Source: an uncultured Synergistaceae bacterium (GTDB taxonomy: Bacteria; Synergistota; Synergistia; Synergistales; Aminobacteriaceae). Taken from it: a DNA stretch of 61,091 nt. Below are positions 31,718 through 40,542 of this stretch, piece after piece (within the stretch, counting starts at the first letter, position 1; every line of letters begins with the position of its first letter). The notes under the pieces were generated by a model that did not search any database, was not told where the DNA came from, and saw only the letters and a list, made by a program, of their open reading frames with translations. The translations under genes and the position numbers were made by a program. The stretch lies in NCBI GenBank assembly GCA_937870605.1, contig CALMZW010000071.1:1-61091 (forward strand). Reading direction: 5' to 3'.

Positions 31718-33235
31718 GTGAATGTGTCATCGGTATGGGAAAAGCCCTCGGAACGGGGGACGAAGCTGCTCGTGCTGTTCGTGAACGAAGGGCAGGCCCC
31801 GCGTTGCGACGTGCTCGGCGAGGATCTGGGGACGCGTGTCCGTCTTCACATGGAACACGCCTCGTTTGTCGCGAAGAAGGGAAAGTCGCTGTATATTCCG
31901 CTGCCGGAGATGTCGGCCGATCCGGAGGACGAACGGCCGCAGGTCCGCAATGTGCTTCTCGTGTGCCTGGGGAACGGCCCCTGCCTCGACGAGATCCGCG
32001 GCCGCGCGGCGGAATCGGTCCGCAGGGCGCGCGGAATGAAGATCGACGAACTGACATTCGTGCTTCCGGAAGATCCGGACGAGCGGACGAGCCGTGCCAT
32101 AGCGGAAGGGGCGGTTCTCGGGGGATACGTCTTCGAGAAGTACCTCACGCGGAACGGCGACGAACGCCCGCAGCCCGTCCGTGAGGTCGCTGTCTTTCGC
32201 GGAAACGACGGGGGGATCGCGACCGGCGTCGTCTTCGCCGAGAGCCAGATCTTCGCGCGGGATCTCGTCAACGAACCGGGAAATTCAGTTACGCCCGTCA
32301 CGATGGCCGAAAACGCCGACGCGACGGCCCGCGAGTTCGGTCTGGAGTGCTGCATCTGGGATGAGTCGCGCCTCGCGCGGGAGCGAATGAACGGACTGCT
32401 CGCCGTCGGCGGCGGCTCTGCCGTTCCGCCGCGCTTCGTCCATCTGATCTACCGGCCGGCTGCCGGAGAGTCGGGGAAAACGGCGCCGAAAATCGTGATC
32501 GTCGGCAAGGGCCTCACGTACGACAGCGGCGGACTCAATATCAAAACCGGAGACTTCATGCGGACGATGAAGGGCGACAAGACGGGCGCGTGCGACGTTC
32601 TCGGCGTCATGCGCGGCGTTGCGAAACTCGCACCGGCCGTCGAGGTCCACGGAATTTTCGGCGCGGCGGAAAACATGCCGGACGGCGGAGCGTTCCGCCC
32701 CGACGACATTATTCGCGCGCGCAACGGCAAGACGATCGAAATCGACAACACGGACGCGGAGGGGCGCGTGACGCTCGCCGACTCTTTGAGTTACGCCTCG
32801 GAGCTTTCGCCCGATGCGATCATCGACATCGCGACGCTGACGGGCGGGTGCGCCGTGGCGCTCGGCAACTACAGGGCCGGGCTCTTCTCGGTCGACGATG
32901 CGCTCGCGCGGGAGATCGAGCAGGCCGCGGAGCGCGCGGGCGAACGCCTGTGGCGCCTGCCGATGGATGACGAGAAGCTGCGCGACGCCATCAAATCTCC
33001 GGTTGCCGACGTCCTGAACTCCGGAGCCAGGTACGGCAGCGCGATCTGCGCGGCGATGTTCCTCCAGTCCTTTGTCGGAGAGGGAATCCCGTGGGCGCAT
33101 CTCGACATCGCGGGGGTGGATATGTACAAGGAGGAGTTCGGCGTGTACGGCAAGGGAGCGTCCGCCTGGGGCGTGCGCCTGTGCCTCGAATTCATCCTCG
33201 GCCGCGCCGCGGCCGAAGGGAACGCCGTCGCGTAG
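31718..33235 (+). CDS. Leucyl aminopeptidase family protein (M17)
   Basis: 505 residues from GTG 31718, with AAGGAG 11 bases upstream; in-frame codons further up lie before the likely transcription start. The M17 catalytic domain is unmistakable: VGKGLTYDSGGLNIKTG with the catalytic Lys and metal Asp, MKGDKTGACDVLG, and the signature NTDAEGRVTLADSL. The N-terminal macro-like domain (about 1-170) is normal. This cytoplasmic two-metal exopeptidase removes N-terminal residues from peptides, which fits a peptide-fermenting lifestyle. It converges on mnmE with only two bases between stops. Confidence 0.94.
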   Translation: MNVSSVWEKPSERGTKLLVLFVNEGQAPRCDVLGEDLGTRVRLHMEHASFVAKKGKSLYIPLPEMSADPEDERPQVRNVLLVCLGNGPCLDEIRGRAAESVRRARGMKIDELTFVLPEDPDERTSRAIAEGAVLGGYVFEKYLTRNGDERPQPVREVAVFRGNDGGIATGVVFAESQIFARDLVNEPGNSVTPVTMAENADATAREFGLECCIWDESRLARERMNGLLAVGGGSAVPPRFVHLIYRPAAGESGKTAPKIVIVGKGLTYDSGGLNIKTGDFMRTMKGDKTGACDVLGVMRGVAKLAPAVEVHGIFGAAENMPDGGAFRPDDIIRARNGKTIEIDNTDAEGRVTLADSLSYASELSPDAIIDIATLTGGCAVALGNYRAGLFSVDDALAREIEQAAERAGERLWRLPMDDEKLRDAIKSPVADVLNSGARYGSAICAAMFLQSFVGEGIPWAHLDIAGVDMYKEEFGVYGKGASAWGVRLCLEFILGRAAAEGNAVA

Positions 33236-33237
33236 CG

Positions 33238-34605
33238 CTACTTTCCGATACAGAAGTCCCGGAACACGCGATCGAGGACGGCGTCGTCGTTCGCGATACC
33301 CAGAAGGCGGTCGAGGGAGCGGAGTGCGTCCGCAAGGCAGCTCGCCGCGACGTCGGGCGTGAGTCCCGCCTCGATCGCCTCCTCGGCCCGCGAGAGCGAG
33401 TCGAGCGCGCTGCGGATCTCCCCGACCTGACGGGCGGTGGCGTTCAGTCCGGCGTCGAGCGTTCCTGCGCCGGCCGTTTCCGCGACGATGGCGTCCTTCA
33501 GCGCTTCGAGGCCTGTCTCACAGGAGGCCGATATGGAGAAGACGGGGCTGCCGGGAAGCAGCTCCGCAATGTCCTCTTCCGTGACGACGCTCGGAAGATC
33601 GGTCTTGTTGCGCGCCACGAGGTGCGGAACGTCGCGGATGCCGTCGATGATCTCCGCGTCCGTCTCCGTCAGCGGAGCGGAGCCGTCGAGGACGAGAATG
33701 CGCAGGTCCGCATCCCTGAGGGCGTCGCGCGCCTTCGCGACGCCGATCGCCTCCACCTCGTCTCCGGGCGTGCAGATCCCCGCCGTGTCCACAAGGCGGA
33801 TCGGAATCCCCCGATAGGTCAGAACCTCCTCGATCAGGTCGCGTGTCGTGCCGGGAATGGCGGTGACGATCGCGCGGGACTCCCGGAGCAGCGCGTTGAG
33901 CAGCGATGACTTGCCGACATTCGGTTTGCCGACGATCGCGACCCGCACGCCCTCCCGGAGGATGAGCCCGATCGAACACCGGTCGCTCAGATCCTCGAGG
34001 CTCTGACGGATCGCGGTGACGGTTGCGTCCAGCTCTTCGGGAGACAGCGGCGGGACGTCGTCCTCGGGAAAGTCGAGTCCGGCCTCCACTTGCGCAAGCA
34101 GACCGACGATCTCCTGACGGATCCCGGCGGCGAAGGTCGACAGCTCGCCCCGGAGCGTCCGCGCGGCGGCCCGGAGGGCTTCTTCGCTCCGGGAGCGGAT
34201 GATTCCGAGAACCGCCTCCGCCTGCGTCAGGTCGATGCGTCCGTTCAGAAACGCCCGCTTCGTGAACTCGCCGGGCTCGGAGAGTCGCGCGCCCCGGCTC
34301 AGCAGACGCCGGATACAGAGTTGCGCCACCAGGGTTCCTCCGTGCGTGTGGATCTCCGCGACGTCCTCGCCCGTGTAGCTGTGAGGCGCGGCGAACCACA
34401 CGGCCAGAACGTGGTCGACCGCGACGCCGCATTCGTCCAGGAGAAAGCCGTTCCGCAGGACTCTCGGGCGCGTCTCGCGAAGAGGAACCGTACAGGACAG
34501 AACGGAATCCGCCATATCGCGGGCGTTTGTCCCGGACAGACGGACAATGGCGATCCCGGCTTCGCCCCAGGCTGTCGAAATGGCCGCGATGGTCTCCTGC
34601 GTCAT
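33238..34605 (-). CDS. mnmE: tRNA modification GTPase MnmE
   Basis: 455 residues from ATG 34603-34605, with GGGAGAGG upstream. The N-terminal tetrahydrofolate-binding domain (TIAAISTAWGEAGIAIVRLS) is followed by a helical domain interrupted by a Ras-like G domain: GKPNVGKSSLLN (G1), PGTTRD (G2), VDTAGI (G3) and ARNKTD (G4). The C-terminus is the invariant CIGK. With MnmG it installs the carboxymethylaminomethyl group on wobble uridine 34 of certain tRNAs. MnmG is not in this window. It lies after the terminator of the aminotransferase pair. Confidence 0.97.
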   Translation of the reverse strand: MTQETIAAISTAWGEAGIAIVRLSGTNARDMADSVLSCTVPLRETRPRVLRNGFLLDECGVAVDHVLAVWFAAPHSYTGEDVAEIHTHGGTLVAQLCIRRLLSRGARLSEPGEFTKRAFLNGRIDLTQAEAVLGIIRSRSEEALRAAARTLRGELSTFAAGIRQEIVGLLAQVEAGLDFPEDDVPPLSPEELDATVTAIRQSLEDLSDRCSIGLILREGVRVAIVGKPNVGKSSLLNALLRESRAIVTAIPGTTRDLIEEVLTYRGIPIRLVDTAGICTPGDEVEAIGVAKARDALRDADLRILVLDGSAPLTETDAEIIDGIRDVPHLVARNKTDLPSVVTEEDIAELLPGSPVFSISASCETGLEALKDAIVAETAGAGTLDAGLNATARQVGEIRSALDSLSRAEEAIEAGLTPDVAASCLADALRSLDRLLGIANDDAVLDRVFRDFCIGK

Positions 34606-34682
34606 GGTATCCTCTCCCTGCGTGTGGGTTCGTTGCAGACTTCAGAATACCACAGAATTTCGCAAGGCTCCGGGACGGTGAC

Positions 34683-34715
34683 AAAAAAAGCGGACCGGTT
34701 CGAACCCGGCCCGCT
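34683..34715 (-). terminator. Terminator of the aminotransferase pair (leftward)
   Basis: On the minus strand a 10-bp stem with one G-U (34706-34715 with 34689-34698) and a seven-base loop is followed by a run of seven T. The loop region reads GGTTCGAACC, which resembles a tRNA T-arm, but no tRNA surrounds it. Confidence 0.9.
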
Positions 34716-34738
34716 TCGGCGCTTTTTTTGAAAGAGAG

Positions 34739-35947
34739 CTACAGAAGCTCCCGCATCGCGTCGCCCAGGCGCTTGACGCCTTCGCGGATCGCGTCGGCGG
34801 ACGCGAAGGTGAAGCACACGCGGCAGTGGTGGTCTCCGCCGTCCCCGTTCGGGTAGAAGGGGACGCCCTTGACGACGGCGACATTGCGCGCGATGGCCTG
34901 GTCGAAGAGCGCGTCGACGGGGATGTTCGGCGTCTCCAGCCAGAAGAAGAAGCCGCCCTCGGGTTTCGTGTACCGGGCCTCTCCCGCGGGAAGGTATTCG
35001 GCGAACGATTCCATCATGACGTCCCGCTTCGCACGGTAGTGGCCGATGATCTTCGGGAGGAAAGCGTCGAGATGGCCGAGCTTTGCGTACTGGTAGACGA
35101 GCGCCTGCGCAACGACGCTCGTGCAGGTGTCGACGCCCTGCTTGAAGACGACCATCTTCCGGATCAGATCCCGGTCGCCGCAGCACCAGCCGACCCGCGT
35201 TCCGGGCGCGAGGATCTTCGAAAATGAGCCCGCGTAGATCACGTGTTCGCCGCCGTCGAGCGAGAACAGCGTGGGGAGGTGCTCCCCGTCGAAGCGGACG
35301 TATCCGTACGGATCGTCCTCGAAGATCGCGACGCCGTACTCCCGGGCGATGCGGACGAGCGCCTTCCGGCGCTCGAGCGACATCGTCGCGCCGCAGGGAT
35401 TCTGGAAGGTTGCGATCGTGTAGATGAACTTTACGGTCTTGCCCTCGCTCCGCGCCCCCTCGATGAGCGCGGGAAGACGGTCGACGAGCATGCCCTCCTC
35501 GTCGCACGGGACGCACAGGAACTTCGCGCCGTGGTTGTACATATCCGTCGTGACGCCCAGAAAGGTCGGCGCTTCGGTGATGACGTACTCGCCGGGGTTC
35601 AAGGTCGCCATGGTCATCAGATCGGCGCCCTGGATCGAGCCGGAGGTGATGAGCATCTCGTCGGAGTCGACCTTCCGTCCGAGACGCGGGGCGCACCACG
35701 AGGCGAGAAAGTCCTTGAGGGGAGCGTAGCCTTCCGTGGCTCCGTACTGGAGGATGTCGCGCCCTTCGGTCCTGAGGATGGACGCGGCCTCGGCGAACTG
35801 CTCGACGGGGAAGATCGCGGGGTCGGGCATGCCGCCCGCGAAGGATATCATTCCCGGCTTCCGGCAGGACTGGAGCATGTCCCGGATCGGGGACGGCTTG
35901 ATGTTGCGCGCTGCGCCGCTGTACAGGGAATCCCAGAATGCGGTCAT
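34739..35947 (-). CDS. PLP-dependent aminotransferase, 2-aminoadipate/MocR type (copy 1)
   Basis: 402 residues, ATG 35945-35947 with AGGAGGG upstream. It has the LysN/AlaA-like pattern: MISFAGGMPDPAIFPVEQF at the start, LQYGATEGYAPLKDFLA, FIYTIATFQNPCGATM, IFEDDPYGYVRFDG with the PLP-binding Asp-Tyr region, and GSFSKILAPGTRVGW with the Schiff-base Lys. The family transaminates 2-aminoadipate, branched-chain or aromatic amino acids with 2-oxoglutarate. It is a close paralogue of the gene immediately upstream (36022-37242), and a terminator-like hairpin lies between them. Confidence 0.92.
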   Translation of the reverse strand: MTAFWDSLYSGAARNIKPSPIRDMLQSCRKPGMISFAGGMPDPAIFPVEQFAEAASILRTEGRDILQYGATEGYAPLKDFLASWCAPRLGRKVDSDEMLITSGSIQGADLMTMATLNPGEYVITEAPTFLGVTTDMYNHGAKFLCVPCDEEGMLVDRLPALIEGARSEGKTVKFIYTIATFQNPCGATMSLERRKALVRIAREYGVAIFEDDPYGYVRFDGEHLPTLFSLDGGEHVIYAGSFSKILAPGTRVGWCCGDRDLIRKMVVFKQGVDTCTSVVAQALVYQYAKLGHLDAFLPKIIGHYRAKRDVMMESFAEYLPAGEARYTKPEGGFFFWLETPNIPVDALFDQAIARNVAVVKGVPFYPNGDGGDHHCRVCFTFASADAIREGVKRLGDAMRELL

Positions 35948-35976
35948 CTGTTCAAAGACCCTCCTTTGTCGTAAAG

Positions 35977-36009
35977 AAAAGGGGCCGATCCGACGATCGG
36001 ATCGACCCC
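35977..36009 (-). terminator. Terminator between the two aminotransferase paralogues
   Basis: On the minus strand a 13-bp stem with one G-U (35981-35993 with 35997-36009) has a three-base loop and is followed by TTTTCTTT. No promoter is evident between it and the next gene, so the downstream paralogue probably depends on read-through. Confidence 0.85.
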
Positions 36010-36021
36010 GCGTCTCATTTC

Positions 36022-37242
36022 TCAGATCGCCTTGAGGGCTATTTCGTCGATGGCCTGAACCAGCCTGTTGACGCCTTCCTCGATCTGTGCGGGCGACGAG
36101 AACGTGAAGTTGATGCGCGCGTTGTGGACGCCGGTTCCCGGCCGCACGCAGAACGGTTCGCCGATGACGAAGGCGACCTTCTTCTCGATGGCCTTTTTGA
36201 ACAGCTCTGTCGTGTTGATCTTTCCAAAGTCAAGCCAGTAGAAGAAACCGCCGTCCGGCTTGACCCACGAGATCCCGCGGCTGGAAAGATGTTTCTTGAA
36301 GCTGTCTTCCATCGCGTCGCGCTTGACGCGGTAGTTGTCGATAATGTTCGGAAGATGCGCGTCGAGATAGCCCTTGATGCAGTACTCCGCGACGAGCGCC
36401 TGCGTGAGGGGGCTGCTGCACAGATCGGTGGCCTGCTTGAAGACGGTCATCTTGCGGATGATTTCCTCCGTGCCCGTGACCCAGCCGACGCGGACGCCGG
36501 GGGAGAGGATCTTCGAGAACGACCCCGCATAGACGACGCCGCCCTTCGGATCGAGCGAGAAGATGGACGGCAGGTGTTCTCCGTCATAGCGGACATAGCC
36601 GTACGGGTCGTCCTCGAAAATCGGAATGTCGTACTGATGCGAGATCGAGACGAGCTTTTTGCGTCGTTCGAGGGTCATCGTCGCGCCGCCGGGGTTCTGG
36701 AAGTTCACGATCGTGTAGATGAACTTGGCCTTTTTCCCCTGCTTCTTGAGCTTTTCGATCTCTTCCGGGATCTTGTCGACCATCATGCCGTCCTTGTCCA
36801 TCGGAATGCCGACGAACGTCGCGCCGTGGTTGAAGAAGACGGTGAGCGCCGCGAGGTAGGAGGGGTCTTCGGTGATCACGACATCCCCCGGATCGATCAT
36901 CGACCAGGCGAACAGGTCGAGAACCTGCTGCGATCCGGTCGTGATGAGCATCTCGGGGGACGAAACGACGCGGCCCATCCGGGGCGCGGTCCACTTCGCG
37001 AGAAACTCCTTGAGCGGGGGGTACCCCTCGGTGATCCCGTACTGGAGGAGATTGGCCCCGTCATCCTTCAGAAGGTGCGCCCCCTCGTAGAACCTGTCGA
37101 CGGGGAAGACTTCGGGCGCAGGCATCCCTCCCGCAAAGGAGATCATCCCCGGCTGCTTGATGACGGCGAGCATTTCCCTGATCGGCGACGGCCGGTTATT
37201 GTTGGCGATATAGCTGAAATTCCCTTCCCAGACGCGAGACAT
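36022..37242 (-). CDS. PLP-dependent aminotransferase, 2-aminoadipate/MocR type (copy 2)
   Basis: 406 residues from ATG 37240-37242, chosen because GGAGGG lies seven bases upstream; an ATG five codons earlier overlaps that site. Motifs parallel the neighbouring copy: RPSPIREMLAVIKQPGMISF, LQYGITEGYPPLKEFLAKW, IFEDDPYGYVRYDG and GSFSKILSPGVRVGW with the Schiff-base Lys. It ends with a different C-terminal tail. The two copies are a tandem duplication that has diverged, presumably in substrate preference. Confidence 0.92.
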   Translation of the reverse strand: MSRVWEGNFSYIANNNRPSPIREMLAVIKQPGMISFAGGMPAPEVFPVDRFYEGAHLLKDDGANLLQYGITEGYPPLKEFLAKWTAPRMGRVVSSPEMLITTGSQQVLDLFAWSMIDPGDVVITEDPSYLAALTVFFNHGATFVGIPMDKDGMMVDKIPEEIEKLKKQGKKAKFIYTIVNFQNPGGATMTLERRKKLVSISHQYDIPIFEDDPYGYVRYDGEHLPSIFSLDPKGGVVYAGSFSKILSPGVRVGWVTGTEEIIRKMTVFKQATDLCSSPLTQALVAEYCIKGYLDAHLPNIIDNYRVKRDAMEDSFKKHLSSRGISWVKPDGGFFYWLDFGKINTTELFKKAIEKKVAFVIGEPFCVRPGTGVHNARINFTFSSPAQIEEGVNRLVQAIDEIALKAI

Positions 37243-37335
37243 GCAAATCCCTCCCATAATGTGTTCGGCATGGTTTCCCTGCCGGGTTTCCGAACCTATC
37301 GGGTATAGACGGAAAAAGAGTGTCAGTTCGATACA

Positions 37336-37344
37336 ATTATATCA
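37336..37344 (-). promoter_or_regulatory. Extended -10 promoter for the aminotransferase pair
   Basis: The minus strand reads TGATATAAT: a perfect -10 with the TGN extension. No good -35 is visible, which is acceptable for extended -10 promoters. The start would be near 37329, about 85 bases before the ATG. Confidence 0.55.
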
Positions 37345-37402
37345 TTTTTATGGGATATGCGACTTGTGTCGAGATGGATACTGTATTCTTGCAAAGCGTT
37401 GG

Positions 37403-38035
37403 TTATCGCTTCCGGTCTCGTTCCACCGCGCTCGTGAACTCACGCAGATGCACAAGACGCCGTTCCGTCGGCGGATGGGAGTTGAACCCGTTCGGACTCG
37501 TCGAAATACCGGCGTTCTTCATGCGTTCCATCGCCCGGAACAGGCCCCACGGCGAGTATCCCGCAGCCGCGGACAGGCGCACCCCGTAATCGTCCGCGGC
37601 GACTTCCTGTTCCCGGCTGAAACCGGATTCCGCCAGGCCGATGCCGACCCCGGCGACGGTCTCTCCGACGCGGTCCCCCTTGAGCAGCGTGGCCAGCAAC
37701 GTCCATGCGATGCTGCGGCCGACGGTGCTTTTGTAGTGTCCGAGCCGGATGTGTCCCGCCTCGTGCGCGAGGATGCCCGCCATCTCGTCCTCCGACCGCA
37801 ACAGATTCATGAGCCCTTTCGTGACGTGAAGCTCCTGCTTGTCCGGGCCGAACGCGATCCATGCGTTGGGCTCCTTCTTGTCCTCGAAGTGTACGGGCGA
37901 TGGCGGAAGCTCCGCCGCCGCCGAGATACGCTCCCATGTTTTCGTCACAGCCCGCTCCGACACCGCCGCGAGGGCCTGAGCGGGAATCGCCAGACAGATC
38001 GCGGCCATCAGAATCGATATTGCGCGACGTATCAT
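37403..38035 (-). CDS. Exported M48-family metallopeptidase
   Basis: 210 residues, ATG 38033-38035 with AAGGAGG upstream. A signal peptide (MIRRAISILMAAICLAIPAQ) precedes a compact M48 domain: the zinc site is HEAGHIRLGH (about residues 91-100), and the third ligand Glu is in REQEVAADDYGVRLSAAAG. The C-terminal NSHPPTERRLVHL is the usual M48 tail motif. The protein is of BepA/LoiP type, periplasmic enzymes that act in outer-membrane quality control, but it lacks the TPR domain of BepA. It is divergent from the YedE-type transporter gene. Confidence 0.92.
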   Translation of the reverse strand: MIRRAISILMAAICLAIPAQALAAVSERAVTKTWERISAAAELPPSPVHFEDKKEPNAWIAFGPDKQELHVTKGLMNLLRSEDEMAGILAHEAGHIRLGHYKSTVGRSIAWTLLATLLKGDRVGETVAGVGIGLAESGFSREQEVAADDYGVRLSAAAGYSPWGLFRAMERMKNAGISTSPNGFNSHPPTERRLVHLREFTSAVERDRKR

Positions 38036-38182
38036 CTCATTCGCCTCCTTCCGGTTCTGTTAAAATCTTACCATGCGCCGAAAAAAGCATGCATGACTCC
38101 GACGCTCCGCCATTTCGCGGATTTCGGATCGTTTCATAGTGCGTGCGCTTCTCGGCGACAGATGCGAAAGGAGTCGTCGCGC

Positions 38183-39238
38183 ATGCCCCGAAAATTCGTT
38201 TCCCCTCTTGCGGTCGGAATCGCCGTTGCGTTCTGCTATCCGCTGATGTTCTATTTCGCCGAATGGTACGGCCTCGTTGGAGGATGTACGGGCGTGACGA
38301 CCCGTCCGGAGGTCTCGGGATTCATGATCGGCTCGCTCCTGATGGCCGTTTCGAGGAAGGAATTCCGGTCGCAGCCTGCGTTTCTCGTCGGGCCGCTGTT
38401 GTTGGGCTTCGCGACCGGCTTCGCGTTGCCCGAATTTTTCGGTTGTCCCTGGTGCGTCTTTCTTCAGCTCGGGTACGGACACGCCGGTCGAGCGTTCGAG
38501 GCCGCGGCGTTCGTTTTCGGCGGATGGCTCGGCGTCCGGATGCTCATGAAGGGCTTTTCGGTCCAGACCGGCGCGCGTGTCGCCGTCCCGGACGCGTGGG
38601 CGAAACGACTCGTCGTTGCGACGGCGGTCGCGTCCGCGTGCTATATGGCGTGGTCGCTGGACCTGAACTATCCGCGCCAGTTCCTCGCCGTGGGGATCGT
38701 CATCCTTGTCGGCGCCGCGCTCGGAGCGGCGATGCAGGCGGTGCGGTTCTGCGTCGTCGAGGGGCTCCGGAACGCGCTGTGGTTTCGGATGCCGTCGGGG
38801 TTCATCCCGGTCGTCTCCATGATCGGCGGGTCGCTGCTCTACGCGCTGCTGTCGGGAACATTCACGCCCGATTTTCTGCCCGCCGACCCGATCAAGGGGC
38901 TCTGGCCGACGCTCGTCAAGTCCGTCTCGACGGCGCTCGCTTCGTTCGCGTTCATGCTTTCGGGCGGATGCACGGTCTGGCATGCGGTCAACGCCGGGAA
39001 CGGCGCGCTTTCCGGTCTCGTCTTTCTCGGCGGGATGCTGCTTTCGAGCCTCGTCCACAAGCTCGCGGCCCTTGCGTCGCTCGAGAATGCGTTCGCGGGA
39101 CTGCTCTTTTCCGATGCGCCGAAGGTGACGCACGCCATGCGGACGCTCTCGTCGTCCGTCCTGTCCCTTCTGATCGCGGCCGCGGTCGTTCTCGCGGCGC
39201 TCCTGATCTTCCGGGCGACCATCCAGAAGGAAGAGTGA
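38183..39238 (+). CDS. YeeE/YedE-family membrane channel (likely selenium- or sulfur-compound transporter)
   Basis: 351 residues from ATG 38183, with AAAGGAG ten bases upstream. The protein is almost entirely membrane helices (about ten). Features of the Sulf_transp family are the GGCTGV and SGGCTVWHAVNAGNGALSG segments with conserved Cys. The early pattern RPEVSGFMIGSLLMAVSRKE and EFFGCPWCVF resembles the YedE subfamily associated with selenium metabolism. That subfamily call is from recall of the family pattern. It would move a small sulfur or selenium anion or precursor. It is the first gene of a tightly packed operon that continues with signalling proteins. Confidence 0.8.
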   Translation: MPRKFVSPLAVGIAVAFCYPLMFYFAEWYGLVGGCTGVTTRPEVSGFMIGSLLMAVSRKEFRSQPAFLVGPLLLGFATGFALPEFFGCPWCVFLQLGYGHAGRAFEAAAFVFGGWLGVRMLMKGFSVQTGARVAVPDAWAKRLVVATAVASACYMAWSLDLNYPRQFLAVGIVILVGAALGAAMQAVRFCVVEGLRNALWFRMPSGFIPVVSMIGGSLLYALLSGTFTPDFLPADPIKGLWPTLVKSVSTALASFAFMLSGGCTVWHAVNAGNGALSGLVFLGGMLLSSLVHKLAALASLENAFAGLLFSDAPKVTHAMRTLSSSVLSLLIAAAVVLAALLIFRATIQKEE

Positions 39239-40533
39239 CCGGTTCCGTGGGGCGCGTCAAGGTGGGAAACCTGAAAGCGGGCATGGTCCTCGCATCGGAT
39301 CTGAAGGCCCCGAACGGGCGCTTCATTCTGGCGAAGGGCGCGGCGCTGTCGGACAAGCATACCCGGATGATGAAGGTCTGGGGCGTCGTCGAAGCCGATA
39401 TCGAGGGAACCGACGACGCGGAAGTCCAGGAAAAGACCCGTATCGACGAGGATACGGCGCGCAAGGGTGAGGGGATCGCCTCCCTGCTTCTTCCGCCGGG
39501 CGACGACGACCACGGATGCCTCGCGGAACTGCGTCGACTGTGCGGCCTCCGGTTCACGGAGCGGATCGCCGCAGGTGCTTCCGGTTCCTTCCCGGAGCTT
39601 GAAGAGCTGCATCGTCCCCGTGCGGACATCCTGCGGGCGGGCCCGGATGTCGATATCCCCGAAGAGGGGGTGTCTCCGGAGTTTCTCCTGCGGCAGGACG
39701 TCCGCCTCGCTTCGTTCCCGGATATCTACTTCAAGATCCGGGAGGTGCTCAACTCGCCCATCAGCTCCGCCACGCACATCGCGCAGGTCGTCGGCAAGGA
39801 CCCGAGCCTGACGGTCCGGCTGCTCCGGCTCGTGAACAGCTCGTTCTACGGCTTTCCGGCCCCCATCACGTCGATCCCGCGCGCCGTGGCGATCATCGGC
39901 ACGAACGAACTCACATCGCTCGCGCTCGCGGTCTCGACGATCAGCGTCTTCAAACACGTTCCGCCGCACATGGTGGATATGAAATCCTTCTGGAAGCATT
40001 CCATCTCGTGCGGCGTCTTTTCGCGCCTTCTCGCCTTTTCCCGGAGACACCCGTCCGAGGAACGTTTTTTCCTGGCCGGACTGCTGCATGACCTGGGCCG
40101 GATCATCCTGCTGACGCGCCTTCCCCGGATGATGACCTCCCTGATGGAGCACGCGAAACGCGCGAGGCGTCCGCTCGTCGAGTCGGAGCGCGCCTTTCTG
40201 GGGTACGATCACGCGATGCTGGGCAACCGCCTTCTGGAGCAGTGGAACATTCCCGAACCCATCCGGGACCTCGTGAAGCGCCATCACGCCGTGCCCGGCG
40301 CGGAAGGGAACGATCCGGCCGGCGAGACGGCCTCGGGAGACGCCGTTCTCGTGCATCTCGGAGACGTGATCGCCAACGCCCTGCGGGTCGGGACGAGCGG
40401 TTCGTTCTTCGTTCCCGTGCCGGAAAGCAGGGCGTGGGATCTCGCGGAGCTCACTCCTCCGGCGCTGGAATCCATCGTCAAACAGGGAGAGCGGCAGGTC
40501 CGGGAGATCATGAACGTCTTTCTGGTCTTTTGA
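39235..40533 (+). CDS. HDOD-domain signalling protein
   Basis: 432 residues from GTG 39235, overlapping the previous stop (GTGA); a GTG four codons later (39247) is an alternative. The N-terminal segment VGNLKAGMVLASDLKAPNGR is the module often found ahead of HD-type domains. The HDOD domain starts near residue 155 (LASFPDIYFKIREVLNSPIS, DPSLTVRLLRLVNSSFYG), and the HD dyad is retained in GLLHDLGRI. HDOD proteins act in signal relay, often near c-di-GMP enzymes; most lack catalytic activity, though the HD here is intact. It lies nine bases before the hybrid kinase gene. Confidence 0.88.
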   Translation: MTGSVGRVKVGNLKAGMVLASDLKAPNGRFILAKGAALSDKHTRMMKVWGVVEADIEGTDDAEVQEKTRIDEDTARKGEGIASLLLPPGDDDHGCLAELRRLCGLRFTERIAAGASGSFPELEELHRPRADILRAGPDVDIPEEGVSPEFLLRQDVRLASFPDIYFKIREVLNSPISSATHIAQVVGKDPSLTVRLLRLVNSSFYGFPAPITSIPRAVAIIGTNELTSLALAVSTISVFKHVPPHMVDMKSFWKHSISCGVFSRLLAFSRRHPSEERFFLAGLLHDLGRIILLTRLPRMMTSLMEHAKRARRPLVESERAFLGYDHAMLGNRLLEQWNIPEPIRDLVKRHHAVPGAEGNDPAGETASGDAVLVHLGDVIANALRVGTSGSFFVPVPESRAWDLAELTPPALESIVKQGERQVREIMNVFLVF

Positions 40534-40542
40534 GCGGCGCGC

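Noticed and set aside
34689..34715. GGTTCGAACC, resembling the T-arm of a tRNA
   Set aside because: There is no acceptor stem, D-arm or anticodon arm around it. The sequence is the loop and stem of an intrinsic terminator with a T-run.
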